Position numbers and translations under genes: made by a program
The notes under the pieces: model-generated
Databases searched by the model: none
Seen by the model: the letters and a program-made list of their open reading frames with translations, nothing else
Told to the model about the DNA's origin: nothing
Shown here: positions 57,995 to 64,000 of the stretch, in pieces
How the letters are laid out: each line of letters opens with the position of its first letter
How positions within the stretch are numbered: the stretch's first letter is position 1
Assembly: GCA_022825065.1 (NCBI GenBank)
Contig: JAJDYR010000020.1
Span: 1-64,000, forward strand
Source of the DNA: a bacterium
GTDB lineage: Bacteria; UBA8248
Direction: 5' to 3'
Length of the DNA: 64,000 nucleotides

Positions 57995-58385
57995 GGGGGA
58001 ACAACCAATACCCACTCATCCCGAGTAGCCGCGCTTGCGCGCCGTATCGGGGGCACGAACCCGACTGGTCCTCCAGGAGTTATCGAAAAAGCCCTCGTAG
58101 GGGCGGACCTGCGTGTCCGCCCGTTTTGCTTTTCGGCTCGATGGCGCGTCGGCGCAAGGGGGGTTCGCGGTGGGCGGACACGCTGGTCCGCCCCTACAAA
58201 ACCATCGTACCTCCACCGCTTCAGGGGTTGTTCAACAACCCCTCATAAATCACGTTTTACTTTCGATACGCTGCTTCGCAGCTACTCAGGGTGAGGGGGA
58301 TGAGGAGGGCTACTCGGATTAGTAGAATGAGGCGGGTTACTCAGGAGGCGTCAGGCCCGCGGTAGGAACTTTAGTGAAGTGAAAC
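57995..58385. other. Intergenic region with family B element and a solo family A terminus
   Basis: Between two converging genes this 391-base gap holds a family B inverted element (58096-58198) and an AGGGGTTGTT-C-AACAACCCCT near-palindrome (58223-58243) that equals fused ends of a family A element without its core. A TTTCGATACGCTGCTTCGC stretch (58260-58280) resembles other genome repeats. No gene was seen. Confidence 0.5.
58096..58198. repeat. Family B inverted element, pair
   Basis: CGTAGGGGCGGACCTGCGTG...TCCGCCCG at the left and GGCGGACACGCTGGTCCGCC with CCCTAC at the right are reverse complements around a 45-base spacer. Confidence 0.75.
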
Positions 58386-59162
58386 TCAATCCGGTTTTTG
58401 GCCCAGGATGGTCAGGCGTTTTCTGATGACGGAGAATTCAGCGCCTTCGCCGCTTTCCTCATACCAGCTTCCGCCCTGATCGCGCAGGGCTTCGAAGGCG
58501 GCCCTCAGTTTCGGGAACACATCGGGCGAGGTCTTGGCGAGGTCCATCCAGTCATCGAAGGGCGTGTCCGTCCTGTCGACGACGGTCTCCTCGACCCGGA
58601 TTCCCTCCGCGTAAAACAAGCCTTCCATCTCCTTTCCGGACAGGTGCCGCGTGATGGTCGGCTCGCGCACCCGGTCGAGCTCTTCTATCTTCTCGCGCTC
58701 TTCTTCTTCGTCGGGGTAGTGGTAGTCGATCAGGAAGACGTGGCCGCCGGGACGGACGGCGCGGGCCATCTCCGCGAAAACTTTTTTGGGGTCTTCGAGA
58801 TGATGAAACGTGTGGCGGCAGATGGCGGCGTCGGCGGCCCCTGCCGCCAGGGGCGCGTCGTGCGCGTTCGCCATGACGTAGCGGGCGTTCGCCTCGAGCC
58901 CCCACTCGCGCAGGCGCTCGCGCCCTCTTACAGCCATCGCGGGGGTAAGATCCAGCCCCACGACGTTCCCGCCCGCCGCCAGAAAGGGCTTTGCGGAAGT
59001 GCCCGTGCCCATCCCGAAATCGACCAGCCAGGAACCTTCGCCGAAGCCGACCCGCTCGGCCATCGCGCCCAGGCGCGCCTGCTCCGCGTCGCTGTAATAG
59101 CCGCCGTAGGTCTCGGCCATTCGAGTGAAGGTCTCGATGTTCCGCTGTTTCGCCGTATCCAT
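58386..59162 (-). CDS. Class I SAM-dependent methyltransferase
   Basis: This 258-residue methyltransferase has motif I LVDFGMGTGTSAKPFLAAGG (with FG where most have the acidic-glycine pattern), VVGLDLTPAMAV, and motif IV/post ICRHTFHHLEDPKKVFAEMARAVRPGGHVFLIDYH. The substrate is unknown; ubiquinone/menaquinone or small-molecule methyltransferases are nearest by eye. The start is ATG 59160-59162 (MDTAKQRN), with ATG 59165 one codon earlier. Confidence 0.82.
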   Translation of the reverse strand: MDTAKQRNIETFTRMAETYGGYYSDAEQARLGAMAERVGFGEGSWLVDFGMGTGTSAKPFLAAGGNVVGLDLTPAMAVRGRERLREWGLEANARYVMANAHDAPLAAGAADAAICRHTFHHLEDPKKVFAEMARAVRPGGHVFLIDYHYPDEEEEREKIEELDRVREPTITRHLSGKEMEGLFYAEGIRVEETVVDRTDTPFDDWMDLAKTSPDVFPKLRAAFEALRDQGGSWYEESGEGAEFSVIRKRLTILGQKPD

Positions 59163-59329
59163 CAAAAAGCCCCCTTAAGGGAGTTCGCCTTATCCTGCCT
59201 TGAGGTATTCGCGCATCATACACCGAAACCGGGAAAAGCACGCTCTCCGCTCTCACTCGTTTTACAAAAGGCGCGGGCTGCCGTTAGAATGGCCGGAAAT
59301 CAACCTCTCAAACACAAGGAGAGCGCACC

Positions 59330-59833
59330 ATGGGTGAAATCCTCGACAGATTCGCAGCCGAATGCCACGACATCCTGAAAGCCGATTCGAGCAAGGCGGG
59401 CCTCCAGAAGGTGAGCGACGCCCTGGAGAAAGTCCTGGTGCAAGAGGAGTTCGTGCAGGAGCACCTGGGACCCGACAACGACTCCCCCCGCAAGATCCTC
59501 TACAAGGACCCCGAACTCGGCTTCTGCATCTTCGCCCATGTTCACAAGGGCGTGACCGGAAGCTCCCCGCATGACCACGGGGAATCCTGGGCCATCTACG
59601 GCCAGGCGGTGGGCACCACCACGATGACGGACTACGAGCTCGTCGAGCGGCCCAACGGCGCAGCGCCGGGCAAGGTTCGGGCCGTGCGCAGCTACGACCT
59701 CACGCCGGGCCTCTCCAAGGCCTACGACGTGGGGGAATTCCACTCGCCCAAGCGCGAGGGGGAGACGCGCCTCGTCCGCATCGAAGGCATCGATCTCGAC
59801 ACCATCACGCGCGACAAGTACGAGGCGGTCTGA
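59330..59833 (+). CDS. Cupin-like hypothetical protein
   Basis: This 167-residue protein looks like a cupin: SSPHDHGESWAIYGQAVGTTTMTDYEL carries paired His and Glu (H-x-H-x4-W), and the later LTPGLSKAYDVGEFHSP supplies another His. The N-terminal 60 residues are helical (LDRFAAECHDILKADSSKAGL). The function is unknown; similar cupins in dioxygenases and sugar isomerases bind metal. GGAGAGC lies before the ATG. It is just upstream of the cobalamin riboswitch locus but unlinked to it. Confidence 0.72.
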   Translation: MGEILDRFAAECHDILKADSSKAGLQKVSDALEKVLVQEEFVQEHLGPDNDSPRKILYKDPELGFCIFAHVHKGVTGSSPHDHGESWAIYGQAVGTTTMTDYELVERPNGAAPGKVRAVRSYDLTPGLSKAYDVGEFHSPKREGETRLVRIEGIDLDTITRDKYEAV

Positions 59834-59887
59834 TATCTGATACCGGCCATCGCAGCGCGCTGATTTTGTAGCTGGAAAGCATTTGTT

Positions 59888-60062
59888 CCGACCTGTCGCA
59901 GGTGGGCTTTCTCGGTGAAAGCCCGGGAAGCCGGTGAGAATCCGGCGCGGACCCGCCACTGTGACCGGGGACGAAAGCGGCTGAAACCACTGGCGCACCC
60001 CGCCGGGAAGGGGCCGTGAGTAGGATGATCCGGGAGCCAGGAGACCGGCCTGCGGCAACCTT
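59888..60062 (+). ncRNA. Cobalamin riboswitch, copy 1 (orphan leader)
   Basis: The conserved core is visible: TCGCAGG (59896) pairing with CCTGCGG (60049) as P1, GGGAAGCCGGTGAGAATCCGG, CGCGGACCCGCCACTGTGA, a CCACTGG arm, CGGGAAGG and GAGCCAGGAGACCGGCC. All are hallmarks of the cobalamin aptamer. No gene follows directly: a family A repeat starts at 60193 and then a second riboswitch. It is presumably a displaced leader of the cobalamin transport operon. Confidence 0.9.
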
Positions 60063-60192
60063 TTGACCCGTCACGTCCTCGCGGAACGGGAGGTGGGTGG
60101 TATCTCGCGCATCTTCACACCCCGAAACCAAAAGCATCACCGGAGCGCGTGCCCCACGCAGGCGCGCGCCTGTTCTTTCGTCGTCAGCGGGA

Positions 60193-60447
60193 GTTGTTGA
60201 AAAAGATCCCTTATTAGGGGGTAGAGGGGACGCCCCTCTCGAATAGAAAAGCAACCCCCCCTACCCCCCCTTGTCAGGGGGGTATAAAAAGGCGATGCCC
60301 CTGACTGTAGGGGGCAAAAACAAAGAAGGTCCCCCCGACAGGGGGGAATAAAAAAAGACCCCCCTGACAAGGGGGGGTAGGGGGGGTTGAATTTATCGGG
60401 TTTCCCTTTCAGGGGTCGCCATTACCCTCTCGGAGGTTTTTCAACAG
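60193..60447. repeat. Family A C-rich element, copy 3
   Basis: The element runs from GTTGTTGAAAAAGATCCC to AGGTTTTTCAACAG; these ends are inverted repeats (TTGAAAAA/TTTTTCAA). Inside are CCCCCCTACCCCCCC with TTGTCAGGGGGG, a GGTATAAAAAGGCGATGCC spacer and the second core CCCCCTGACAAGGGGGGG. It sits between the two cobalamin riboswitches. Confidence 0.85.
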
Positions 60448-60480
60448 CCATAAGCGCGGCGGAGCAAACCGCCGCTGAAA

Positions 60481-60660
60481 CAGCCGGCAGGTGTACGGGA
60501 ATCCGGTGCGAAACCGGAGCTGCCCGGCAGCTGTGAGCGACGCGCCTTTCATGCAACCACTGGGATTTTCCCGGGAAGGAATGAAAGGCGGCCATCGGCG
60601 CGAGCCAGAAGACCGGCCTGTCGGCACCATCTCCACACGACCCCGCCAGGGGTCCGTTTC
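60481..60660 (+). ncRNA. Cobalamin riboswitch, copy 2, with terminator-like hairpin
   Basis: P1 is GCCGGCAGG (60483) with CCTGTCGGC (60617). Between them are GTACGGGAATCCGGTGCGAAACC, CGGAGCTGCCCGGCAGCTGTGAGC, an ACCACTGGGA arm, CCGGGAAGG and GAGCCAGAAGACCGGCC, all expected of the cobalamin aptamer. It is followed by a GACCCC-GCCA-GGGGTC hairpin (60639-60654) with CGTTTC, a candidate expression platform. It controls the BtuB-like receptor whose ATG is at 60694. Confidence 0.92.
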
Positions 60661-60693
60661 GAGCGCTTGGGCCGCTCAAGGAGGCGCACCATC

Positions 60694-62751
60694 ATGCAAG
60701 GCATTTCAAGAAGACCCGGGAAATTCCCCATCCGACTCAAACGAAGCCTGTTCGTTTTATCGCTTGCAACACTCATCCTGATGGGCGGGGCTTGCCTTGC
60801 CGGCGCGCAAAGCGCAGCGCCGGAGGAAGAACTCTACCTCGACCCCATCACCGTCACGGCGACGCGCACGCCCGAGCGGGTCAGCGACGTGGCCGATTCG
60901 GTGGAGGTGTTCGGCCCGGAGCGGATCGAGAGCCTCCTGCCCGGCGACATGCTCGATTTCCTGAGCGAGGGGGCGGGCGTCATCCTCCCCCAGGCGAGCG
61001 GCAGGGGCGGGCAGGCCAGCCTTTTCCTGAGGGGGAGCGAGAGCAACTTCACCAGCGTGATGATCGACGGCTTCAAGCTCACCTTCCCGGACGGGAGCGC
61101 GTATGACTTCGGGCACCTCTCGCCCGAGTGGGTGGGCGCAGCCGAAATCCTCAAGGGTCCCCAAAGCCCGCTTTACGGCTCGGATGCGGCTTCGGGCGTC
61201 ATGAATTTTATTCCGGACATTGGCAAGCCGGGCGAATCGCCGAGTTTCACGGTCCGCGCGAGAGGCGGCAGCGACGAGACGTTCGAGGAGGCCTTCAAGC
61301 TCAAGGGCGGAACAGCCAGAAGCGGTTACGCCGCCAGCTTGAGCCGCCTCGACACGGAGGGACATCTTCCCAACGACGGCTACTACCGCACCGTGGGAAC
61401 GGCGGCGCTTGATCATTTCTTCTCGGACAACGCCAAACTGCGCTTTCTCTACCACGCCAACCGGAACCGCTACGACATCCCCGGACCGGCCCATGCGGGC
61501 TTCAGAGAACCCAACAAGTACGGGCGAAACACCGAACAGCTCATCGGCGCGCGCGCGCATCTCAAGCCCTTCCCGTGGCTCGAATACATACCGCGCGTCT
61601 CCTTGTACCTGAGAGACACGCTGTTCGAGAACAAGGCGGACGCGATCAGCCCCGGCTCCGACAAAACGGATACGAGCGGAACGAGGCTTCATCTCGACAA
61701 CCAGGTCAACGTGAGGCAATCGGGGAAACAACTCGGCTTGAGCGCCCTTCGTCGCTCCATATCCACGCTCGGCGTCGAATGGGAGACGGAGGACATCTCC
61801 ATCAAGAGCGCCTATGAAAACGACTTCGGCTCCGGCGAAAACGAGTACGACAGCGACAGGCGGGCGACTTCTTTTTACGCGCAGCAACAGTTTCAATTCC
61901 AAAACGGCTTCACCCTTGCAGGCGGGGTGCGGGCCGATAATTTCGACGTCGGTGAAGACGAGACGACCGGAAAACTCTCCGCCTCCTATAAAATCCCCGG
62001 AACCGGCGCCCGGATTCGCGGCGCGGTGGGCGAGGGAATCAAGCGGCCTTCCTTCGCCGAACTGCTCGACGTCTACGGCCCCGGCAACCCGAATCTCAAG
62101 AGCGAGCGGCAAAAAAGCCGGGAGGTCGGTTTCGATCAGTTTTTTGCGAACAACAAGCTCAAGTTCAGCGCCACGTATTACGTGAACGAAATCGACGACC
62201 TGATCGCCTATTCGTTCGAGCCTTTCGAGAACGGCACGAACTACGAAAACATCCAGAAAGCGCGCGTCAAGGGTGCGGAACTCTCCTTGTCCCTGCTTGA
62301 TTTTCACGACTTCTCGGCCCATGCGAGTTTCAATACCATGGATACCGTCGCGCTCGAAACGGGGGGCCTCGGTGCGCCGAACTATGTGGAGGGAGAAGAG
62401 CTCTTAAGACGCCCGGACTGGTGGTGGAGCGCCTCGGTCAGCTATCACCCGGACCGCCTGAGGGCGAGTTTAAGAGTCAACTCGGTGAGCGAGCGGTGGG
62501 ACATCGACGACTCCCAACCCTGGCCCTACCCGAGGGTGGTGAACCCCGGCTTCACGCGGGTGGACTTAGGCCTCTCTTTGGACGTCGTGAAGGACCGTAT
62601 TTCGATGTTCGACAGGACGAGGAAATCGAAGGTGAAAGATTTGACGGTCGAGTTCAAGGTGAACAACGCGCTGGATGAGGAATACGAGGCCGTATATGGC
62701 TACGCCGCGCCCGGCATCCAGTGGTTCGCGGGCGTAAGGGCGGTCTTCTAG
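60694..62751 (+). CDS. btuB: TonB-dependent receptor, BtuB-like (cobalamin)
   Basis: This 685-residue outer-membrane receptor probably imports cobalamin using TonB energy. It has a signal peptide (about 16-38), a TonB-box-like DPITVTATRTPERVSD, a plug domain (about 55-165) with GAGVILPQASGRGGQASLFLRGSESN, EILKGPQSPLYGSDAASGVMNF, and a 22-strand-type barrel ending in WFAGVRAVF with terminal Phe. Cobalamin specificity is inferred mainly from the riboswitch at 60481-60660. AAGGAGG precedes ATG 60694. The stop codon overlaps the start of a family A repeat. Confidence 0.9.
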   Translation: MQGISRRPGKFPIRLKRSLFVLSLATLILMGGACLAGAQSAAPEEELYLDPITVTATRTPERVSDVADSVEVFGPERIESLLPGDMLDFLSEGAGVILPQASGRGGQASLFLRGSESNFTSVMIDGFKLTFPDGSAYDFGHLSPEWVGAAEILKGPQSPLYGSDAASGVMNFIPDIGKPGESPSFTVRARGGSDETFEEAFKLKGGTARSGYAASLSRLDTEGHLPNDGYYRTVGTAALDHFFSDNAKLRFLYHANRNRYDIPGPAHAGFREPNKYGRNTEQLIGARAHLKPFPWLEYIPRVSLYLRDTLFENKADAISPGSDKTDTSGTRLHLDNQVNVRQSGKQLGLSALRRSISTLGVEWETEDISIKSAYENDFGSGENEYDSDRRATSFYAQQQFQFQNGFTLAGGVRADNFDVGEDETTGKLSASYKIPGTGARIRGAVGEGIKRPSFAELLDVYGPGNPNLKSERQKSREVGFDQFFANNKLKFSATYYVNEIDDLIAYSFEPFENGTNYENIQKARVKGAELSLSLLDFHDFSAHASFNTMDTVALETGGLGAPNYVEGEELLRRPDWWWSASVSYHPDRLRASLRVNSVSERWDIDDSQPWPYPRVVNPGFTRVDLGLSLDVVKDRISMFDRTRKSKVKDLTVEFKVNNALDEEYEAVYGYAAPGIQWFAGVRAVF

Positions 62752-62962
62752 GGGTTGTTGGAAAAGGCCTGGAGAGGGTAAAGGCAACCCCCCCTACCCC
62801 CCTTGACAGGGGGGTATAAAAAGGCGATGCGCTCCCGCCGGGCTGAGGGGGTTTTGCTTTTTCTTGCCCCCCTGACAAGGGGGGGTAGGGGGGGTTGGTT
62901 TTATGGGATTCCCTTTCAGGGGGTTGCCACTACCCTCTTAGAGGACTTTTTCAACAACCCCC
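62751..62962. repeat. Family A C-rich element, copy 4
   Basis: This copy is complete: GGGGTTGTTGGAAAAGG at the left and CTTTTTCAACAACCCCC at the right are inverted repeats. Cores CCCCCCTACCCCCC/TTGACAGGGGGG and CCCCCCTGACAAGGGGGGG with TAGGGGGGG are inside. The left end begins at the last base of the btuB stop codon, and the element separates btuB from the binding protein gene. Confidence 0.88.
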
Positions 62963-62991
62963 TGAACGGGGCTTTGCGCAAGGGACGGCAG

Positions 62992-63858
62992 ATGCGATTA
63001 TGGAATAATCTCAAAATTCGCTTCCTGGCGGCGGCTCTTCTATGGGCTGTGGTCTCCCCGGTTCCGGAGGGGGCCGCACCCGCCCGCGCCGCCGGGAAGC
63101 CCGAGCGCCTGATCGCCATGACGCTCGCCACCGCCGAGATGCTCCTCGCTCTCGCGCCCAGGGAAAGAATCGTCGGCCTCCACAAGCTGGCCGGACACCC
63201 GGGCTATTCCAACGTCGCAGATAAGGTGGGAACCATCCCCCTCATCGACAGCGCGCCCGAGCGCATCATCGCCTTAAGGCCCGACATGGTGTTCGTCGCC
63301 TCGTATTCGAGCGCCGCGTTCCTGGACCACCTGCGCGCCGCCAAAGTTCCCGTCTCCAGATTCTCCGCCTTCAGCGGCGTTGCGGACGTTTTCGCGAGCA
63401 TCGAGAAGATGGGCCAACTGTTAGGAAATCAAGGAAAGGCGCAAAGACTCATTCAAGACACGAGGGAGAGAATCCGCGCCATCCGCTCGCGCATTCCGCC
63501 CCATATGAAACCCCCGCGCATCCTGACCCTCGTTCGGGGCGGCTGGGTCACGGGCAGCGGCACTTCGCACGATGCGCTCATCCGTCTCGCGGGCGGGGAG
63601 AACGTAGCCTCAGAACACGGAATCCAGGGAGCGCGCAGGGTGTCGGCGGAGCGGATCATCGCCTGGAACCCGGACGTCATCATGGTGGGGGCGCATCCCG
63701 AATCGGGCGCGAGCATGAAAGACTTCATCCGCGCAAACGGGGTCTACGCCCCCTTGCGGGCCAAGAAAATCGTCGAGATCCCCTACCCGCGCTTCTCGAG
63801 CGTATCCCAATACATCGCAGGCGCCCTGGATGACCTGGTGAGGGGGCTGTACCGGTGA
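62992..63858 (+). CDS. ABC transporter periplasmic cobalamin-binding protein (BtuF-like)
   Basis: This 288-residue periplasmic protein belongs to the iron/cobalamin-binding (TroA-like) family. A signal peptide (about 8-34, ending AARAAG-like) is followed by PERLIAMTLATAEMLLALAPRERIVGL, ALRPDMVFVASYSSAAF, and a C-terminal lobe with NPDVIMVGAHPESG. It ends with a TGA that overlaps the GTG of the permease gene. Cobalamin is inferred from the riboswitches and btuB; an iron-siderophore role cannot be excluded. Starting at ATG 62992 gives MRLWNNLKI; the open frame extends upstream through the repeat. Confidence 0.88.
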   Translation: MRLWNNLKIRFLAAALLWAVVSPVPEGAAPARAAGKPERLIAMTLATAEMLLALAPRERIVGLHKLAGHPGYSNVADKVGTIPLIDSAPERIIALRPDMVFVASYSSAAFLDHLRAAKVPVSRFSAFSGVADVFASIEKMGQLLGNQGKAQRLIQDTRERIRAIRSRIPPHMKPPRILTLVRGGWVTGSGTSHDALIRLAGGENVASEHGIQGARRVSAERIIAWNPDVIMVGAHPESGASMKDFIRANGVYAPLRAKKIVEIPYPRFSSVSQYIAGALDDLVRGLYR

Positions 63859-64000
63859 GAAAATACGCCCTGACGGCCGTGCTCATCGCCCTCGCCGTGC
63901 TCCTCGCCGCTCTCAGCGTCCGCCTGGGCGTGGCGGATATCGGCGCCGATAAAATCGTGAAAATCATCCTGAGCGAACTGGGGCTCATCTCAGTCGTTGA
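63855..64000 (+). CDS. FecCD/BtuC-type permease, N-terminal fragment cut by window edge
   Basis: Only the first 48 residues lie in the window: a GTG start overlapping the stop of the binding protein, then a hydrophobic segment (YALTAVLIALAVLLAALSVRLG), a helix and the GADKIVKIILSELG stretch. The overlap and the preceding binding protein identify it as the membrane partner of the same importer, but the fragment itself has no diagnostic motif. Confidence 0.75.
   Translation, partial: MRKYALTAVLIALAVLLAALSVRLGVADIGADKIVKIILSELGLISVV

Noticed and set aside
60757-62322. A 521-codon minus-strand open frame
   Set aside because: It is the antisense shadow of the TonB-dependent receptor, which has clear motifs on the plus strand.

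Overview
The window comes from an uncultured, GC-rich, Gram-negative bacterium. The outer membrane is shown by Kdo synthesis genes (kdsA, kdsB), a heptosyltransferase-type glycosyltransferase and a TonB-dependent receptor. The mix of many amidohydrolases, SDRs, hydroxyisobutyrate-dehydrogenase-like enzymes, CocE hydrolases and C-rich interspersed palindromes resembles Tectomicrobia or deltaproteobacterial-type metagenome bins; that lineage guess is inference. No rRNA, prophage, transposase or CRISPR array was seen. One tRNA (Arg, CCG) is present.

Layout. 0.37-2.4 kb (-): a two-gene operon of a Rieske oxygenase of the sterol-ring type (DAF-36/KshA-like) followed, with an 11-base overlap, by a convincing homologue of sterol C24-methyltransferase (ERG6). 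This is the most striking find. 3.1-3.9 kb: an SDR. 4.3-7.4 kb: a lower-GC restriction-modification island (D12-class adenine methylase, PD-(D/E)XK endonuclease, unknown third gene). 8.35-10.45 kb (-): NfeD protease plus slipin. 10.5-16 kb: class III aminotransferase, MFS carrier, threonine synthase and a cystathionine-synthase-like enzyme. 16-19.4 kb (-): AT-richer block with an SH3 lipoprotein, a CMP-kinase-like/BON fusion and a bactofilin-TM-TPR fusion. 19.6-30.3 kb (-): surface polysaccharide/LPS block with kdsA, pyrG, kdsB, an initiating sugar transferase, four glycosyltransferases and a methyltransferase.

30.5-35.5 kb (+): a catabolic operon of PEP-mutase/isocitrate-lyase-family enzyme, ABM monooxygenase, amidohydrolase and three tandem 3-hydroxyisobutyrate-dehydrogenase-like genes. 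35.7-42.4 kb: rhodanese-ThiF fusion, MBL hydrolase, VOC protein, inositol-phosphate synthase, orphan DppD-type ATPase, endonuclease III and a CDGSH protein, with clear terminators at 37.03 and 38.9 kb. 42.4-48.6 kb (+): tRNA-Arg with terminator, a TatD-like hydrolase, an unknown conserved family and two tandem CocE/NonD hydrolases. 48.6-52.1 kb: a lower-GC divergent pair (pentapeptide membrane protein and lipase-like protein) around two tandem operator-like inverted repeats. 52.4-59.8 kb: racemase-like protein, EamA transporter, Gfo/Idh oxidoreductase, SDR, TPP enzyme, methyltransferase and cupin-like protein.

59.9-64 kb (+): a cobalamin uptake locus. It has two cobalamin riboswitches in tandem, separated by a C-rich palindromic element, then a BtuB-like receptor, a second C-rich element, a BtuF-like binding protein and the start of a BtuC-like permease cut by the window edge. 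The receptor with its own riboswitch is thus bracketed by two copies of one mobile-looking repeat. Three families of interspersed palindromic repeats (A: C-rich; B: GTAGGGGCGGAC type; C: GTCATTCCGG type) fill most long intergenic gaps.
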